A DNA stretch of 64,000 nucleotides from Bimastos eiseni (GCA_959347315.1 OY365810.1:27356585-27420584), one strand, 5' to 3'; shown: positions 20,307-30,870, numbered from the stretch's first letter. Program-made: numbers and translations. The notes: a model not told the origin generated them from the sequence alone.

Positions 20307-23300
20307 TTACTCAGATATATTTATGGTAAGGTGGTCACCTTCTACATTTGCAAGAAGTGGTGGATCCCCTCGACCCCAGATATTGACAAAGGTGCTTCTA
20401 TCTAATCGCACAAAGTCGGCTTTTATGCGCGAATTTAAAGAATGTATAAACATTCTTAGAATGTCGAAGCTGAAGAGTCTTTTCTTGTCGTATTTTACTC
20501 TGTTTCTTTGTGTCCATAAGGCCAACTTGGCTTCTCCGCTTAACACGAGGAGAGTAGTTAAGTCCAGAGAGGTTAAGTCCATTGTCTGTTGAAAGAGGAT
20601 AAAATTCTGATCTATTTTAATGGCTTTGCAGGAAATGTCCGATATTATTCTTTCTACCCAACGCCAGAGGAGCTGAACTGCTCTGCACGTGAGGAAGCGG
20701 TGCGTCAGAGTCTCGGGTTGTTCACAGAAAGGACAGCGATTGTGGCGAATGATCTGGAAACTGTGGAGGTAATCGTTCACCGGAAGGACACGGTGAGCTA
20801 TCTTCCAGTTAAGTTCTGTCGCTCTCGGAGATACAAAGCGAGGAGCGACTGCTTGCCAAGTTGTGTCAAATTGATCATAGGGTGTCTGTCTATAGTTCTC
20901 GGCGGCATGACCAAAGGTTTCCTGCTAACCAAGTACGTATTCTTTGCGTTGTAGTCTTTCACTGGGAAGTGAGGATCGAGTGAACTAACACGACGAAAGA
21001 CGGCCAGTGCTTTCTCATAAAAGGAAGGGGAATATTCTGCGTGTGCCGGAGGTTGGATGCAAAGGCAGGGTTATGATGACGAAGTTGCAGGCCAATCCAG
21101 TAGATGGCAAAGTCCTGCCAGTTGAGATCAGAGGCTGTGAGCAGACGCTGAACGTGAGTGCAGATGAGAGAATCAAGTTTCGATTCGATGTCGATGACAC
21201 CTAGTCCACCATTCAAAGGAGTGTCTATGATGGTTTTTCTGCTCACGAGTTCCGTCTGATCATTCCAGATGTAGCTGAAGATGGCTTTGTTGAGCTCTTT
21301 CATAATGATAGCGGGAAATATGACACAGCAACCAACATACCACAGTTTCGAGCAGATTGCTGTATTAACTAGCCGGGCCTTGGCTGATAGGGTTAGGTTT
21401 CGTCCTTTAAACAGAGTTACGGTTTTCTTTACTTTATCTAGAATGGCTTTGCAATTTTGCTGGGTAGAATTCTCACCAAAAAACACACCATAACTCTTAA
21501 TGCAGTTTGACCATTGAAAGCCAAAAGGAGAGTCTCTTCTGTTTCTCCATGATCCCAACCAGAGGCCTTTGCATTTGCTTTCATTGATTTTTGCACCCGA
21601 TGCTTTTGCATACACACAGAATCATTTCAGAGTGGCTTCAATGGATCTTTCTGATGTTACGATGGTATTTGTGTCATCGGCATATTGGGATAATCTAATA
21701 TCTTCTTTGGCTGCAGGCATTTTAAAACCGTCAAAGGAGGGATCCTTTCTTATAGCTTCAGCAAGGGGTTCGACGCACAAGACGTACAGTAGGGCTGATA
21801 AGGGACAGACTTGTCGCACGCTTCTGGTGACTGCAAATCTTCGTCCAATCCAACCATTCACTATAACACTGCTTTCAACATTGGTGTACAACAGAGCAAT
21901 CCATTTTATAAATGATTTGCCAAAACCATATTCTTTAATAATTGCCAGAAGATAGTGGTGCGATACGCGATCAAATGCCAAATGTCTTGATCGTACGAGA
22001 CAACTGCTGCCGGAATGTTTTTCATGATACAATAATCTTAAATGTTTCTAAAGAGATGGAGGTTGTCTGTGATAGATCTGCCTGGTACACTACATGTTTG
22101 ATCTGCATGGATGCACTCGGACAGGACAGATGCGAGGCGCTTCAAAAGGACTTTCGACAGGATTTTGTAGTCGACGTTGAGCAAAGATATGGGTCTCCAG
22201 CCTGTCAAAAGATCTGCGTTTGAAGAATCTTTGCAAGCAAGAGTGATGATCCCATATCTTTGTGAGTCTGAAAGTAACTCCATTTGGAAGGCACTATTCA
22301 GTATTTCCACGAAAAGGTCCTGGAAAAGGTGGAAGAACTTGGCATAAAATTCTTTAGGAAGACCATCCGATCCAGGCGATTTGTTATCATGCATGTCTTT
22401 GATAGCCGCTCTACACTCACCCAATGAAACTGGTCCTTTGCACATCTCTGCATACATATCTGGTAGCCTAGGAATAAAAGGCTTGATTTTGTCAAAGGCG
22501 TCTAGTTCGATTGGTTTCGTTTGAATATAGTGATTCGTAGAAGTTGCTGGTTTCTTTAAGTATTGACTTTCTGTCTGTCACCTTAATTCCATTAACTAAC
22601 AGTTCCTTTACAGTCGCCTTTTCCTTTCGAGATTTTTCCTTTCGGAAGAAGAATTGAGATGGTTTCTCTTCCGTATCTAGGACCTTGACCTTGGATCTAA
22701 TTTTTGCCCCTTCTGCCCTTTCGTCGAGAAGTATTTGCAGTTCTTTCTTTAAGAACAAGAGGTGTTCCTCCTGTCCTCCAAGCACGTGGACTCTCGCCTC
22801 CTCCTTTGATGCGTCGCTCAAGGTCTTTGACCTTGCACCTGGTGTTGTCAGCTAGACGCATGAAGTGGAGTATGAGGAGTCTTTTGAAGCGCTCTTTGGC
22901 CGATTCCCACCAGACTGTATCTCTAGTTGTTGGCTCCTCACGGAGACAGGTGCACAGCAGTTCGATGTCTGCCATAAGATCTGGATCATTAAGAATGGAC
23001 GTGTTACATTTCCAATAGCCTGGTCCAGTGGCTTGTAGATCTTTGAGATTGAAAGTGAGCTTAACTAGAGAGTGGTCAGAGTCTGGAACAGAAGATGTAT
23101 CCAAGTCATCGACCTGCTTGGCAAATGCTGAGGAAAGGTAGAAACGATCCAGCCGACAAGCAATGGAGCGATCAGCTGAGGGCCACGTAGTTTCAACTTT
23201 CTTAGGAAATTTGCTGCGGAAGGGGTCGAATCGGATCCCGAGTCACCGTAAATTAAATTACCACCAATTTTGTCCAGTTAAGTATTCTCCACATAGTTGA

Positions 23301-23733
23301 AGTCCCCGCCATTGAATAACATTTTACCGCCACTGATCCATTTTCGAAGTTGCTTTAGCCATGTGGCTCTCTCCGCATTCTTATTAGGGGCATAAACATT
23401 CAGGGCCCGAAACCTTGTGTCACTGCATTTCAGATCAAGAACGAGAATTCGGCCATCGTGGTCAAATTCGAAATGTTCTATGAGAAAATGTAGTTTCGGA
23501 TTCAACAGAATTGCAACTCCCTTTGCTCGAGCGCTCCCAAAACTCCAGAAACATTTCCCACCCCATTCTTTTCCCCATTGTTTAGCTACAGCAAGACTGG
23601 TACAATGAGTCTCTTGTAATAAAATTGTTGACGGATCTTTAAGCTTTAAGAGTGTAAAGATACGATTCCTTTTTCTATAGTCTCTCATTCCATTAACATT
23701 TAGTGTAATGATAGAAAATTTCTTTACATCCAT
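20307..23733 (-). pseudogene. LINE ORF2: APE endonuclease-RT-zinc knuckle (broken)
   Basis: Starts MDVKKFSIITLNVNGMR at 23733, seven bases below the ORF1 stop. The endonuclease shows LLQETHC, NVYAPN, NGGDFN and, in another frame, DSDHSLV near 23070. RT blocks follow: KSPGSDGLP and WRPISLLN (about 22260-22390), a degenerate AFDRV, RQVCPLS, and the catalytic YADDT near 21680. Then come a KCKGLWLG block, a thumb region, and C-terminal CPFC..H....C before the stop at 20307. The reading moves between frames at least five times (breaks near 23280, 22800, 22490, 22035 and 20960-20780), so no full-length protein is possible. L1/Tx1-group architecture; no RNase H domain. Confidence 0.9.
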
Positions 23734-23739
23734 GATTGT

Positions 23740-24908
23740 CTAAATGTGGGTGATACCTGTTTTACGACCATCTAAGGACGATGCTTTGGTGTGGACAAGA
23801 TCATCTTTCTTTGATAACTGACGCGTGGAAGTGACCAAGACTGGGCATGTCTTCTTGCGAGTGAATGTAGGTTCATTGCCTCCTGGTTTTGGTGCATTTT
23901 CTTTGAGCTTCCGTTTATGAAGCTTATTCTGAGACCAATCAACCTCCATCTCTTTATCGCTGTTTACTGGCATCTCATTGTCCCATCTCTGCGCAAGCGG
24001 TAAGCTCTCTACTGGTTTGACTGAGGACTGTTGAAGCGGTGGGAAATCATCGACGGAGAGTTCTGCGGTATGGTCGGATATTTCTGTTTTCGTAGTTTCT
24101 GATGGCAGTGGGAGATCCATTTCTTCCTGGGAGGCAATTGAGATTCCTCCTCATCCGCTGGCGCCTCATCAATGTCCTCCTCTTCATTGTCTCGCTTTGT
24201 GTCACGAAGGGAGGCAGTTGCTGCAGCAAAACTCGGTTTGAAGCTGTGACAAGTGTGTACCTCTTCATGTCCGACCTTTCTACAGGCTCTGCAGTATGGG
24301 GCATCACACTGGTACTTTTTATGTCCGCGTTCATTACAGCGTAGACACCGAGGAGGACGTCCAGAAACGTTGAGAAGGGCCTGGCCTTTCAAACCGTCGA
24401 ATTCCCAGGTCATTCTGTCGGGGATGATTTCCAGCTTATCACACTCTACTACGATATTACGAACATTTGTGTTGCAGTTCGCATCTTTGTCTTTCTCGGT
24501 GTAGGCATTAATAACTGTTGCACCAGTCTTTTCTAGTTGTTGGGTTATGACAGAGGTCGGAACGTAGAGAGGCACATAAAACACACGCATACGGGCCGTA
24601 CTGCGGCGTATTCCAGAAACGCGGACAGGGTAGCCTTTTATTTCCAGACATTCTTTAGAGACAAATTTATTCTTTAATTCAGTTGTCTTAAATGTAATTT
24701 CCCACTGAAGATTTTGCTCGCTCTGCCCAATCGCCTCGACTGCTGAATTTCCGACGATGCTTACAACCAGGGCAACAGCTTCCGGTCGCACGTAGGGCTT
24801 ACCTTCCGGTGGAAGGGTGACGACGACGGTCTTTTCCATCCGATCTCGGTAGATGACGCTGGTGTTGCTTGAAGCCATGTTCGATATATCCAAACTGACG
24901 CACGACAA
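23740..24908 (-). pseudogene. LINE ORF1: RRM-like/CCHC nucleic-acid-binding protein (frameshifted)
   Basis: Met at 24908, or more likely the MASSNTSVIYRD start at 24878. An alpha/beta region of about 170 residues, probably RRM-like, is followed by two zinc knuckles (CLRCNERGHKKYQC and CRACRKVGHEEVHTC), then an acidic, Lys-rich tail. The tail continues in another frame from about 24121 (MDLPLPSETTKTEISDH onward) to a stop at 23740, so one frameshift lies near 24121-24140. This protein would coat the element's RNA. Its stop is just before the ORF2 start, the usual tight LINE arrangement. CCHC knuckles in ORF1 are typical of the Tx1 group. Confidence 0.85.
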
Positions 24909-24939
24909 AACGCAAAAAATCGCAGACCAACAATCCTTG

Positions 24940-24954
24940 GATAAGAACAGATAC
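24940..24954 (-). repeat. TSD of the U2-inserted LINE, 5' copy
   Basis: Same 15 bases as 19398-19412. Confidence 0.9.
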
Positions 24955-24990
24955 TACACTTTGATCTTAGCCAAAAGGCCGAGAAGCGAT
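24940..24990 (-). ncRNA. U2: U2 snRNA gene, 5' part (nt 1-51)
   Basis: On the minus strand from 24990: ATCGCTTCTCGGCCTTTTGG, then CTAAGATCAAAGTGTAGTAT and CTGTTCTTATC, matching U2 nt 1-51. This includes the U6-pairing region and the branch-point-recognition GTAGTA. Identity to U2 stops at 24940, where the LINE 5' end begins. The rest of U2 is at 19259-19412. Transcription from this promoter would run into the LINE, so the locus is a broken U2 gene unless spliced or reconstructed. Confidence 0.95.
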
Positions 24991-25064
24991 ACCAATATTT
25001 CCTCGAGAATTGTTTATATTCTATAGGTTTCATTCACAAAACAGGTGGGCTAAAATTGTATCTC
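24991..25064 (-). promoter_or_regulatory. U2 upstream region (remnant)
   Basis: The snRNA proximal sequence element should lie 40-70 bases upstream of nt 1. Only about 75-90 bases of original flank remain before a second LINE insertion. I cannot identify the PSE by eye because it is poorly conserved between animal groups. Confidence 0.3.
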
Positions 25065-25078
25065 AATTGTCGCGATAT
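25065..25078. repeat. TSD of RNase H LINE, 3' copy
   Basis: AATTGTCGCGATAT, repeated exactly at 26878-26891. Confidence 0.9.
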
Positions 25079-26877
25079 TGCTTGATATAAGTTTATTTAA
25101 CGACGCATCCATAACAACGATGATATGCGTCAAACAAGTACAAGTATACAAGGTACATATTTACGTTGATGATAAGTGTCTTTAAGTGTCTCTCTTCTAG
25201 TTTTAATGTTTTTTTAGGCAATGATATGTAATATATTATAATATTGTATAGTAATGTTCACACTAGGTTGTTCATTGTCTATTTACAGCAGTCCTACATC
25301 ATCCGACCAGAAACTGCCAGCCACTTGTAGATCGTGTCCAAGCAGCTGGTTTGACTGAGTGCGGTGCTCAGTTCGTATGGTCCGTTTTTCCGGGCGCACA
25401 TCCGGATGAGTTCGTCTTGGAGGCCCAGCTGGGCCGGGCACTCCAGCAGGAAGTGGCGCACGGTTTCCTGGACGTCACCGCACTCGTCGCAGTTCCCGGT
25501 CGGGTGGCGGCCCCACAGCTTCATCTGTGGGTTTAGTAGGCAGTGGCCCAGCCGGAGTCTGGTTGTTGTGACTTCCTTCCTTCGGTTGGGATCGTTGTAT
25601 TGTTTGCCATCACGACGTTCGGCTCCAGGGCACGGTAATGCGAACCAGTGTCGGAGGTGGTCCAGTCCGCTTGCCACCTCCGAAGGAAGTGGTCTTTGTA
25701 CTTCGCTCGAGCTTCCTGGAGCTCGAGCGTCGTCGTGATGGCGATGACGTCGTTGTTTAGCGCTCGCTTGCAGAGGGTGTCAGCAGTCTCGTTTCCCTCG
25801 ATGCCGATATGTCCGGGGATCCAGACCAGGGTTGGGGTCGACTGGGTGCGTTGAGCGTAGGCGTCCAGCACGTGAAGCAGTTCCGTGAGCTGCTGTGATC
25901 TGACAGCGGACTGCTGTCGCTCAACGCTCTGGATCGCGGCGAGGGAGTCGGAGAAGATGACGAGATGGTGTGCATCTGCGCTGGCGGCCCATTCCACAGC
26001 CCTCTTTATGGCCTCCAGTTCAGCTGCCAGGACCGATGAGCCGTCGCTCATTCGGCAGCTTTTGTGGTGGCCGCTAGAGGGCACGTAGAATGAGCACGAT
26101 ACCCTACCTGCTGCGTTCTTGGCTCCATCCGTGTAGACAGCCACTCGCGCGTCGTAGGAGCGGGTGTGATCTTTGACCAGATCCCTCTTTTTCAGAGGGT
26201 CGTTCAGGTCGCTGATCTTCTGTGTCAGAGTGGTGTCTGTCACGGATGGTCGCAGCAGCCACGGTGGTATTGTGGTGCAGGCGAGCGGTTGGATCTTTGG
26301 TGGTTCGATCTCTTGGTCGATGAGTCTTGCTTTGATGCGGATGGGGTCGGTGTCGTCATTGGTGTTTTTCAGCTTCCGACCGCTGGTGATGGATTGCGTC
26401 GGGTGGTTCGGGATCGCGTTGACCTTCGTGATGAGCTCCATCATCAACCGTTTGCGCCGTAGGTCGAGTGGCACTTCTCTGCATTCTACCTGCAGTGCAG
26501 CCAGACTCGTTCCTCGGAGCGCTCCAGAAGCGATACTCAGTGCCTTGTACTGAATTGTACTAAGCACCTTTTTCTGGTTTCTGGAGGCGCTGTCGTAGGC
26601 GACGCAGCCGTAGTCGATGACGGAGCGGATGAGAGCACGGTATATCATCAGGAGGGTGTCTTCCGATGCTCCCCAGTGCGAGCCCGCAATAGCGCGCATC
26701 AGGTTGAGGCGCTTCTTGCAGCGATCAGCGATGTAGCTGATGTGGTCGCACCAGGTGAGATGTAGGTCGAAGATCACCCCCAGAAACTTGAGGTTGTTGT
26801 TGTAGGTCAACGGAGTGGTCCCGAGCTTCAGCGGTCGGTGGGCTGCAGGTGTGCCGTAGCGGTGGAATTCTTCGGCG
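25079..26877 (-). mobile_element. 5'-truncated RNase H-bearing LINE (I group), copy 1
   Basis: An approximately 1.8 kb 5'-truncated non-LTR retrotransposon, minus strand, flanked by a perfect 14 bp TSD. It keeps the end of ORF2: RT thumb, RNase H and a C-terminal zinc knuckle. The 3' end carries GATGCGTCGTTAAATAAACT followed by TAT, shared with the copy at 60149-61874. RNase H places it in the I/Nimb/Ingi/LOA group of LINEs; the exact clade is open. It landed within 90 bases of the U2 5' end, further damaging that locus. Confidence 0.88.
25294..26877 (-). pseudogene. LINE ORF2 C-terminal half: RT thumb, RNase H, CCHC
   Basis: The reading frame is open from the truncation point at 26877. KFLGVIFDLHLTW is the usual RT-connection block after the catalytic domain. 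RNase H shows DGAKN, the LAAELEAIKRA helix, FSDSLAA and [15 protein letters not shown], so the catalytic D-E-D-D set is visible. One frameshift near 25610 moves the reading from the frame ending at 25533 to a second frame with RLGHCLLNP and CDECGDVQETVRHFLLEC, ending WLAVSGRMM at 25294. The N-terminal endonuclease and RT palm are missing by 5' truncation. Confidence 0.88.
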
Positions 26878-26891
26878 AATTGTCGCGATAT
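26878..26891. repeat. TSD of RNase H LINE, 5' copy
   Basis: AATTGTCGCGATAT, identical to 25065-25078. Confidence 0.9.
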
Positions 26892-27427
26892 CTAGTACGG
26901 TTCAAATTGTACGAGAGCAACAGCTATAAAGTAAGGTAGCTAGTAAAATACCTCACGTTATAATCCTCTTATCTGCAAATAGTTTCGTACATTTTTAGAC
27001 AATCTAACGAATTTGCAACACGCGTAGTTAAATTAACTAAGCATGCCGTTTGGTAGGTGCTTGTCACGTATTTGTTCGCGAGATGTCAGCACTGCTTAAA
27101 AATCCCGCCTCTAGTCATGAAGTGTCCGATTGGTTATGCAAAATAAAATATGCTCAACTGCAAAAATAATCAATAACGCAAGCGTTAGTCAGTCTTAAAT
27201 AACTAATACTTAATTATATATTCTATTATGACGCATAATTTATTAGAAATGTGTTCTAACATGTGATTAATGTTTCAAAGAATGTTCGTTTCTTGATCGC
27301 CAGGTGCCTGCATTTCTTAAGTTCTGACTCATAATCACCATTCTTAGACAATCACATTGACTTTTGATTCAGTCAATCAACGTCGCAATAGGATTCATTC
27401 ACAAACCGTATAGCACCTCTTCAGAAT
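26892..27427. other. intergenic (original U2 5' flank), no gene seen
   Basis: After removing the LINE this sequence would be the upstream flank of U2. AT-rich, no ORF of note. Confidence 0.4.
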
Positions 27428-27470
27428 GCCTACGAACAGTTATCTGAACTTCAGATAACTGTTCGGAGGC
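27428..27470. repeat. 43 bp near-perfect palindrome
   Basis: CGAACAGTTATCTGAA faces its complement around one central base (27433-27465), and pairing extends to GCCT..AGGC with one mismatch. Confidence 0.85.
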
Positions 27471-27949
27471 GCTTCCTACCCTAGTTAATATATGTAGGCC
27501 TACTCAACACTGAAACGCCTCCTTTTCACAATTCCTACCCTCATTCAATCTCTCCTCCTATCTCTGCCTGCCTAAACACCACCCAACGCAGTAGACAGCC
27601 AGTCCAACTTGGCTTGTAGGTCTACTATAGATGTAGCGACTGTAGATGCAGTTTTGAAGTCTAGTAACGGGCGAATTTTGCTAAGGACACGGATATGTTT
27701 GAAGCAATAGTGAGAAAGATGGGCGATGTGATCAGCAAAGCTGAGGTTTTGAAATTTTTTTACTATGCCTAAGAACTAATTTACGTCCCTCGATGGCTAA
27801 TTGTCAAACATTCTGAATCATAAGCTCAGCGCTCGTTGTATTCTTTCTGATTTCTAACGACACCGTTCCATTTCGAAGATGATTTGGTGTCGCCCTCTTC
27901 CTTTCTCCAGGCGCGGGAATGGCGCTGTCAAAATCCAAGCAGTTGGAGC
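27471..27949. other. intergenic, no gene seen
   Basis: 27850-27950 shows a loose resemblance (TGTCGCCCTC, CCAGGCGCGGGAATGGC) to the dispersed repeat best seen at 33470-33560. No gene. Confidence 0.35.
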
Positions 27950-28090
27950 GCTCAGCGCTCGTCAATGTTTTAGTATTATTTGTAAGTGCACGGATGTAGA
28001 TTATTAGATTGACACAGATATATATATGTATATATGTATATATATATATATGCACTTACAAATAATACTAAACATTGACGAGCGCTGAGC
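27950..28090. repeat. long hairpin, 40 bp arms around TATA loop
   Basis: 27950-27990 (starting GCTCAGCGCTCGTCAATG) and 28051-28090 are reverse complements with a single one-base indel. The 60-base loop is mostly (TA)n. It could be a MITE whose centre has expanded or a cruciform-derived inversion. Confidence 0.88.
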
Positions 28091-28695
28091 TTGGCAATTC
28101 ACGCTTCAGATGTAAATCTAGCAGTCCACAAACACACGCACGCGTGCACACACACAGCTGATGATAACACTAATTAATTAGAATTTTATGCACGGCTCAA
28201 AAATACAAATTAACTCAATTAGAAATAAATTAGAAATAATTTCTCGCGTATCAGCTACAGCTTATTTTTGCACAATCACTGAAACACGCGCACACACACC
28301 CTCACGCCGTTTATACGGGGTTATATAATATTCAAACATTTGCATAGGACACCGTAATCGTAATCACAGTCACCAAACTTCTAAAGCGCCACTAGAAAGT
28401 CAAACGCAGTAGGCCTACACTAGATTCGAGAGCTATTGCCATAGAACGCACTCACATCCGTTTAAAATGTCCTTGACCGCTCTGCCTATAGGGGACCGGA
28501 AGTGTTAGATGCCGCCTCCGAATATCTACAAGAGCTCTCTTGCTCTACCATGGGCGCGCAGAGGCGACATACTCTCCGCTCTTCTAAACTGGTATTATGG
28601 AAGGCTAGATGCTACTACAAAAACGATTTCAGCTACAGATTAATGTGTCATGAAAAGTGAGACAACATGGGTGATCACAAAAATTAAAATCTATA
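28091..28695. other. intergenic, no gene seen
   Basis: Short AC-rich stretches and AT-rich DNA. No coding signal. Confidence 0.4.
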
Positions 28696-28703
28696 GATCT
28701 GAT

Positions 28704-29304
28704 CAGTGGTGCGTTTACCTATACATGTAGGCGCACAAGACGCGCGCCTAGGCCCTAGGGCCCCCTGAGGGGGCGCCCAAATAATGAAACATTAAATATA
28801 AAATCTCAGGAGCCTCCAAATGAATAAAAACATCTCATACAAAATAACATCTCATACAAAATAACATCTCATACAAAATAACATCTCATACAAAATAATA
28901 TCTCATACAAAATAACATCTAATATCAATAATAGATGATATAATAATAGATGATACAATAACAAAATAATATCAATATCAGCTAGGTTAGCTGTGTTGGC
29001 AAGAGCCAATGAGGTTAAGAGCGAAGGCTGCGTGTTATTAGCCTCTTCGCTTCCGGAAGTTGACTCATTGTTTAATTAAGCTAAATTTTTAAAATAAGAT
29101 TACGTATTTCGATATTTGAAGTGACGACGTGACGTCACATATCTCAGACTCCCCTCCGCTTCGTCGCAAATCGTCACATATGTATAACCCCTCCAATAGG
29201 TGTGTGACGTCATTTATAGACGACCCTCAGACTCAGTGTAAAAATTCAGAAGGGCCCCAAAAACGTTTGCGCCTAGGGCCCCGTTTTCTGTAAACGTGCC
29301 TCTG
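28704..29304. mobile_element. non-autonomous hAT element (601 bp)
   Basis: Ends CAGTGGTGCGTTTAC and GTAAACGTGCCTCTG are imperfect inverted repeats of hAT type, continued by CTAGGGCCCC blocks at both ends. A perfect 8 bp TSD GATCTGAT flanks it (28696-28703, 29305-29312). It contains a 17 bp tandem repeat and no transposase. Confidence 0.88.
28829..28925. repeat. 17 bp tandem repeat
   Basis: Five to six copies of ACATCTCATACAAAATA inside the hAT element; the last copies are diverged. Confidence 0.9.
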
Positions 29305-29312
29305 GATCTGAT

Positions 29313-30168
29313 GTTCGTTAGGCCATATACAGGGTGTGTCATAAAAAAGTAACCCCATCGCGTTTTTTGCTATTATTTGGACCAAAAAAGGAATTTTTAA
29401 TTGAAATTTTAGAGGCACAACACCAATTCATATTTGCTGCTCTGACAAGGAATCACATACATGTAGGCCAATAACATAATTTATTTATCAGATATGTAGC
29501 AGACTATTGCAGCTCACGTTTTGTGTGCTTATTAATGAAACGAATGATTACATAAATTCCAGGGGCGGCAACCCCGTAGTAGGTCGAGGGGGACAAGTTC
29601 TCCACTTTTTACAGAGAGGTGACACGTTATATGTTTGTCCCTCCTCCATTTCCTACCCCTATCATTGGGTGTCCCCCCACCTCTCAAACGAGATCGCCGT
29701 CTCTGGTAAATTCATTAATAAATTAAAATATGCTGAGAAGAAAAGAACTAAATTCAATTAACGACAAGGAAAAATCTAAGCCTAATCAGCATGAGAAATA
29801 TGGCACAAAGAAATTTAATTAAGGGAAGACGATAAATTCACACAGATTAATTCAGACTACACAGACACAAGACTTAAGCAGACAAATCGACAGACACGAG
29901 GCAGATACGTAGGCAGAACTGGAGGTCGACATGGAGACAGACACGGAGGAAAGTTAGAGCTCAATTACGCATGAAACAAAGAAAAGAGAGACATGCAGGC
30001 AGAACATAAAATGAACAATGAAACACCAAGAAATAAAATAAAAGAGATAAAATGTATAGACAGACGACGCTTATAAACAAGTAGAAATTACCTAATAATT
30101 TTACAATTCTTTCACTATTCTGCCTCAATCCTATTCATCTTCGTTGTGTTATTCCTTGTCCTCTTTAT
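29313..30168. other. intergenic, possible transposon ends
   Basis: ACAGGGTGTGTCATAAAAAA near 29330 looks like a mariner-type terminus without a partner, and CAGGGGCGGCAACC near 29560 looks like a lone hAT end. No gene seen. Confidence 0.3.
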
Positions 30169-30296
30169 TCCTTTTCCTTTTCCTAACCATAGAAATGATG
30201 GCCTTCGTTCTCCTCTTACTCCTTTTCCTTTTCCTAACCATAGAAATGATGGCCTTCGTTCTCCTCTTACTCCTTTTCCTTTTCCTCACCATGGCC
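30169..30296. repeat. 51 bp tandem repeat, ~2.5 copies
   Basis: Near-identical units containing CCATAGAAATGATGGCC and CCTTTTCCTTTTCC. Because the period is a multiple of 3, an ORF runs through it, but nothing else supports coding. Confidence 0.85.
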
Positions 30297-30513
30297 GTGG
30301 CGGCCGTCGTTCTCGTCATTCTCATCTTCATGATACTGCTTCTACTTAGAACAGTTTTCGTAGAATACACATCAGGTTGAAAGAGCTTTTAACCACTTCA
30401 AGCTACAACATATCAGCCAGAATGATTTACTAAACAATGTTTCCAGATTTCTTTGTAATCCCGCACCGACAGATACGCATATTACGAGTCTCTGCCTTGT
30501 TTATTTGCGTTTG

Positions 30514-30516
30514 TAC

Positions 30517-30547
<31 letters not shown>
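30514..30547. repeat. (CA)n microsatellite
   Basis: CA dinucleotides followed by a short TATA run. Confidence 0.9.
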
Positions 30548-30593
30548 TATATATACATATGTATATAATTTGCTATAGGACATATCATAGTAT

Positions 30594-30870
30594 CAGAGGT
30601 GTAGCAAGGTTTTGAAAGTGGGGAGCATAATTTCAAAAATATTGCTAAAAATTTTATTTGCCCCATCTTTTTGAATTTTGCCCCTCCAGAAACTAGAAAA
30701 ATGGGGGCACAAATTATCCTAACAGAAGTCATCTTAAAAAGCCATTGGAGAAACACAAAAAATAACCAATAAGGGGGATATGGGGGGCACTGAGCCCTAA
30801 AACTGGGGGCTTTGCCCCGTTTTTAAACTGGGGGGTGTTCCCCCTCTCACCCCCGCTTGTTACACACCTG
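30594..30870. mobile_element. hAT MITE, copy 1 (277 bp)
   Basis: Begins CAGAGGTGTAGCAAGG and ends CTTGTTACACACCTG. The body shares GTGGGGAGCATAATTT, ATGGGGGCACAAATTATC and AAAAAGCCATTGGAGAAACA with 61445-61745. Flanks CATAGTAT and CATTGCAT match at 6 of 8 positions, consistent with an aged 8 bp TSD. Confidence 0.8.

Larger units (their letters stand above)
19413..24939 (-). mobile_element. Tx1/Keno-like LINE inserted in U2 snRNA gene
   Basis: A 5.5 kb non-LTR retrotransposon in the same orientation as the U2 gene it splits. From its 5' end: about 31 bases of leader, ORF1 with an RNA-binding region and two CCHC knuckles, ORF2 with APE endonuclease, reverse transcriptase and a C-terminal CCHC, an approximately 0.9 kb 3' UTR, and a short A-rich tail (TAAAAAAAG). 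The flanks carry a 15-16 bp TSD of U2 nt 37-51. Two-ORF APE-type elements specific for U2 are known as Keno, a family of the Tx1 group. Domain order and target fit that family. ORF1 has one frameshift and ORF2 several, so this copy cannot move itself. Confidence 0.88.

Noticed and set aside
25351..26553. Plus-strand ORFs up to 126 codons
   Set aside because: Antisense shadows of the minus-strand LINE ORF2.
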